Assembly (NCBI RefSeq): GCF_004792695.1
Contig: NZ_SRXU01000008.1
Location: 1-64,000 of the forward strand
From: Sphingomonas naasensis
GTDB taxonomy: Bacteria; Pseudomonadota; Alphaproteobacteria; Sphingomonadales; Sphingomonadaceae
Length of the DNA stretch: 64,000 nucleotides
Direction: 5' to 3'
Shown here one piece after another: positions 62,814 through 64,000 of the stretch (positions are counted from its first letter, which is position 1; each line of letters begins with the position of its first letter). A program made the translations under genes and the position numbers. The notes below the pieces were generated by a model. The model saw only the letters and a program-made list of their open reading frames with translations, had not been told where the DNA came from and ran no database searches.

Positions 62814-63325
62814 TGGGGCTTGGCCGGCTGTTGCCGGGAATCGCGGCGGGCGCGACGACGATCGCCGCCGCCCCGCTCGATCCCGTCAAGACGCTGGCCG
62901 GCCGCTACAGCACCCATTTCGAGAACGCGACGGTCGAGGGCGACAAATATTGGAGCGACGACGTGGTCGAGATCGTGCCGGTCGATGCGCGCCACGCCTA
63001 TTTCAACCTGCGCCTGAACTTCGCCAACGGCCATAGCTGCGGGCTTTCCGGCATCGCGCGGGCAAAAGGCGACGCGCTCGATTATGTCGCGCCGGCAGGA
63101 AGCCGTGTCGAAGGCTGCCATATGACGCTGTCCCGCAACGGCCGGTGGCTCCACCTCGACGATCATGACGGGAGCTGCCAATCGACCTGCGGCTCGCGGG
63201 GCGGTTATGGCGGCGAGGGTCAGCCCTGGAAGAGCAAGCGGCCGATCACTTATCTCTCCCGGATCAGGGGTTCGGAAGAATATCGCGCCGCGCTCGCCGA
63301 GTGGCGCAAGGAGGAGGCGAAGTGA
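62813..63325 (+). CDS. Hypothetical exported protein coupled to accC
   Basis: The 170-residue protein starts at ATG 62813, sharing a base with the accC stop. The first 25 residues (LGRLLPGIAAGATTIAAAPL) look like a signal peptide. The mature part has conserved-looking cysteines (GHSCGLSG, VEGCHM, GSCQSTCGSRGGYGG) and the phrase SDDVVEIVPVDARHAYFNLRLNF, so it may be a small periplasmic disulphide-containing protein. Family unknown. It is coupled at both ends (accC and arsC). Confidence 0.75.
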   Translation: MGLGRLLPGIAAGATTIAAAPLDPVKTLAGRYSTHFENATVEGDKYWSDDVVEIVPVDARHAYFNLRLNFANGHSCGLSGIARAKGDALDYVAPAGSRVEGCHMTLSRNGRWLHLDDHDGSCQSTCGSRGGYGGEGQPWKSKRPITYLSRIRGSEEYRAALAEWRKEEAK

Positions 63326-63660
63326 AGGCGACGATCTACCACAACCCTCGCTGCTCCAAGTCGCGCGAGGCACTGGCGATCCTCAACGAGACGTCGGGCG
63401 TCGAGGTCGAGATCGTCGAATATCTCAAGACTCCGCCATCGCGCGAGACGCTCAAGGACCTGTATCAGCGCGCCGGCATGACCGCGCGCGAGGGGCTGCG
63501 CATCGCCGAGGACGCCGCCAAGCCGCTCAAGGGCGCCGACGACGACGCGATCCTCGACGCGATGGCGGCGAACCCGATCCTGATCGAACGGCCACTGGTG
63601 GTGACCGAGAAGGGCGTGCGGCTGGGGCGCCCGCCGGAGAAGGTGCGCGAAATTTTGTGA
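63322..63660 (+). CDS. arsC: ArsC family arsenate reductase (glutaredoxin-coupled type)
   Basis: The 112-residue protein has the ArsC signature IYHNPRCSKSREALAIL with the catalytic cysteine at CSKSR, then VEIVEYLKTPPSRETLKDL and the arginine-bearing LIERPLVVTEKGVRLGRPPEKV. It reduces arsenate with glutathione and glutaredoxin, or is a Spx/ArsC-like relative. The start is GTG 63322, overlapping the previous stop (GTGA) after a GGAGGAGG site. There are no other ars genes here, so housekeeping rather than resistance is possible. Confidence 0.9.
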   Translation: MKATIYHNPRCSKSREALAILNETSGVEVEIVEYLKTPPSRETLKDLYQRAGMTAREGLRIAEDAAKPLKGADDDAILDAMAANPILIERPLVVTEKGVRLGRPPEKVREIL

Positions 63661-63936
63661 GGCCCTTGGCCTCCCCGGCAAGGGGAGGTGTCAGGCGCAG
63701 CCCGATGGAGGGACTGGAAGACGGCCGGCGACTCGCTCACTTTCGTCGTCACCTCCCGGAAAGATCGGTCAGGCGCTGCACCGCGTCCGCCACACCACCG
63801 CACCTAACCGCCGACGGGATGCGCGCGACGACCGAGCCCGAGAACCACGCGGCCGCCGATATCTTCCCGCCGCTGGCGTGACTTCGGGTATCGGCCCACT
63901 AGCCGTGCCGCGCCCCCGCCGCTAAGGGCTGCGCGC
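63661..63936. other. Intergenic region before purL
   Basis: No convincing gene is seen in these 276 bp. There is a CCTCCCC...GGGGAGG hairpin at the start, probably the arsC terminator and similar in style to the repeats elsewhere, then GC-rich sequence with short frames that have no ribosome site. The purL promoter must lie in the last part. Confidence 0.5.
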
Positions 63937-64000
63937 ATGACCGGAATCACGCCCGAGATCGTCGCCGAGCACGGCCTGTCCCCCGAGGAATATGATCGCG
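63937..64000 (+). CDS. purL: Phosphoribosylformylglycinamidine synthase II, N-terminus (partial)
   Basis: The window ends 21 codons into this gene. The visible residues, MTGITPEIVAEHGLSPEEYDR, match the start of the small-type PurL of alphaproteobacteria, which makes formylglycinamidine ribonucleotide in purine synthesis together with PurQ and PurS. The call rests on this short but distinctive N-terminus. Confidence 0.75.
   Translation, partial: MTGITPEIVAEHGLSPEEYDR

Noticed and set aside
63322-63660. Arsenic resistance operon
   Set aside because: Only an ArsC-like gene is present; there is no arsR, arsB or acr3 nearby.

Overview
This GC-rich 64 kb window reads as ordinary chromosome of an alphaproteobacterium, most likely a sphingomonad (Sphingomonas or a close relative). 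The evidence is the set of alphaproteobacterial families (FYDLN-acid protein, DUF2794, the DUF1476 ATPase inhibitor), a fused ThiS-ThiG protein, an aroA-cmk-rpsA-ihfB cluster, a GTTC-N7-GTTC LexA box, EcfG-type (GGAAC-N16-xGTT) stress promoters, and many REP-like inverted repeats between genes. No species can be fixed from the sequence alone. No CRISPR array, intact prophage, complete insertion sequence, rRNA operon or replication origin was seen.

Layout. 0-4.8 kb: two small secreted paralogues with the same C-terminal motif, an SDR dehydrogenase, a DUF2157-like membrane protein, an NTF2-like protein, then DUF2794 and cysE facing left. 4.9-11.3 kb: a TauE/SafE exporter, the peroxide-defence genes ahpC and ahpF, an unknown gene, oxyR and a cupin/JmjC protein. 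11.3-16.3 kb: moaE-moaD-pgsA, an LplT-like MFS protein, a LacI regulator and a divergent D-glycerate kinase. 16.3-23.7 kb: a complete five-step histidine utilisation locus, hutC-hutF to the left and hutI-hutH-hutG-hutU to the right, with a palindromic HutC operator between them. 23.7-29.2 kb: tRNA-Ala(GGC), FYDLN protein, aroA, cmk, rpsA, ihfB and tRNA-Leu(TAA).

29.2-30.2 kb is the only clearly mobile DNA. It is a decayed island in the tRNA-Leu gene, bounded by a 17-bp direct repeat of the tRNA 3' end and holding a truncated integrase and a 91-codon gene. 30.2-37.4 kb: a small stress-type membrane protein, a solute-binding lipoprotein, DUF4112, nadC, SOS-controlled dinB, a Dabb protein and nadA. 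37.4-41.1 kb: DUF4230, an MBL-fold hydrolase, and a BlaI/BlaR1-like pair with a 37-bp palindromic operator. 41.5-46.6 kb: monothiol glutaredoxin, BolA, the ATPase inhibitor, a quinone oxidoreductase and leuD/leuC, with an MBL-fold hydrolase between the two leu genes. 46.7-53.1 kb: cytochrome c, an epimerase, GNAT, a ferritin-like protein, and scoA-scoB with an acid phosphatase between them. 53.3-64 kb: an outer membrane barrel, a holin-like plus GH25 lysozyme pair, a ThDP enzyme, csbD behind a stress promoter, thiSG, aroQ, accB-accC, arsC and the start of purL.

Most clusters are tightly packed with ATGA, GTGA or TGATG stop/start overlaps, so translational coupling is common (cysE-DUF2794, pgsA-moaD-moaE, hutF-hutC, hutI-hutH, blaI-blaR, bolA-grxD, scoA-phosphatase, accC-hypothetical-arsC). 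Two themes recur: oxidative and general stress (oxyR/ahpCF, csbD, EcfG-type promoters, dinB) and amino-acid/cofactor metabolism (hut, leu, aro, nad, thi, moa). I found no wholly new multi-gene system. The best leads are the tRNA-Leu island remnant, the lysozyme cassette with an 11-C tract, the BlaI/BlaR1 pair without a beta-lactamase, and the set of inferred regulatory sites.
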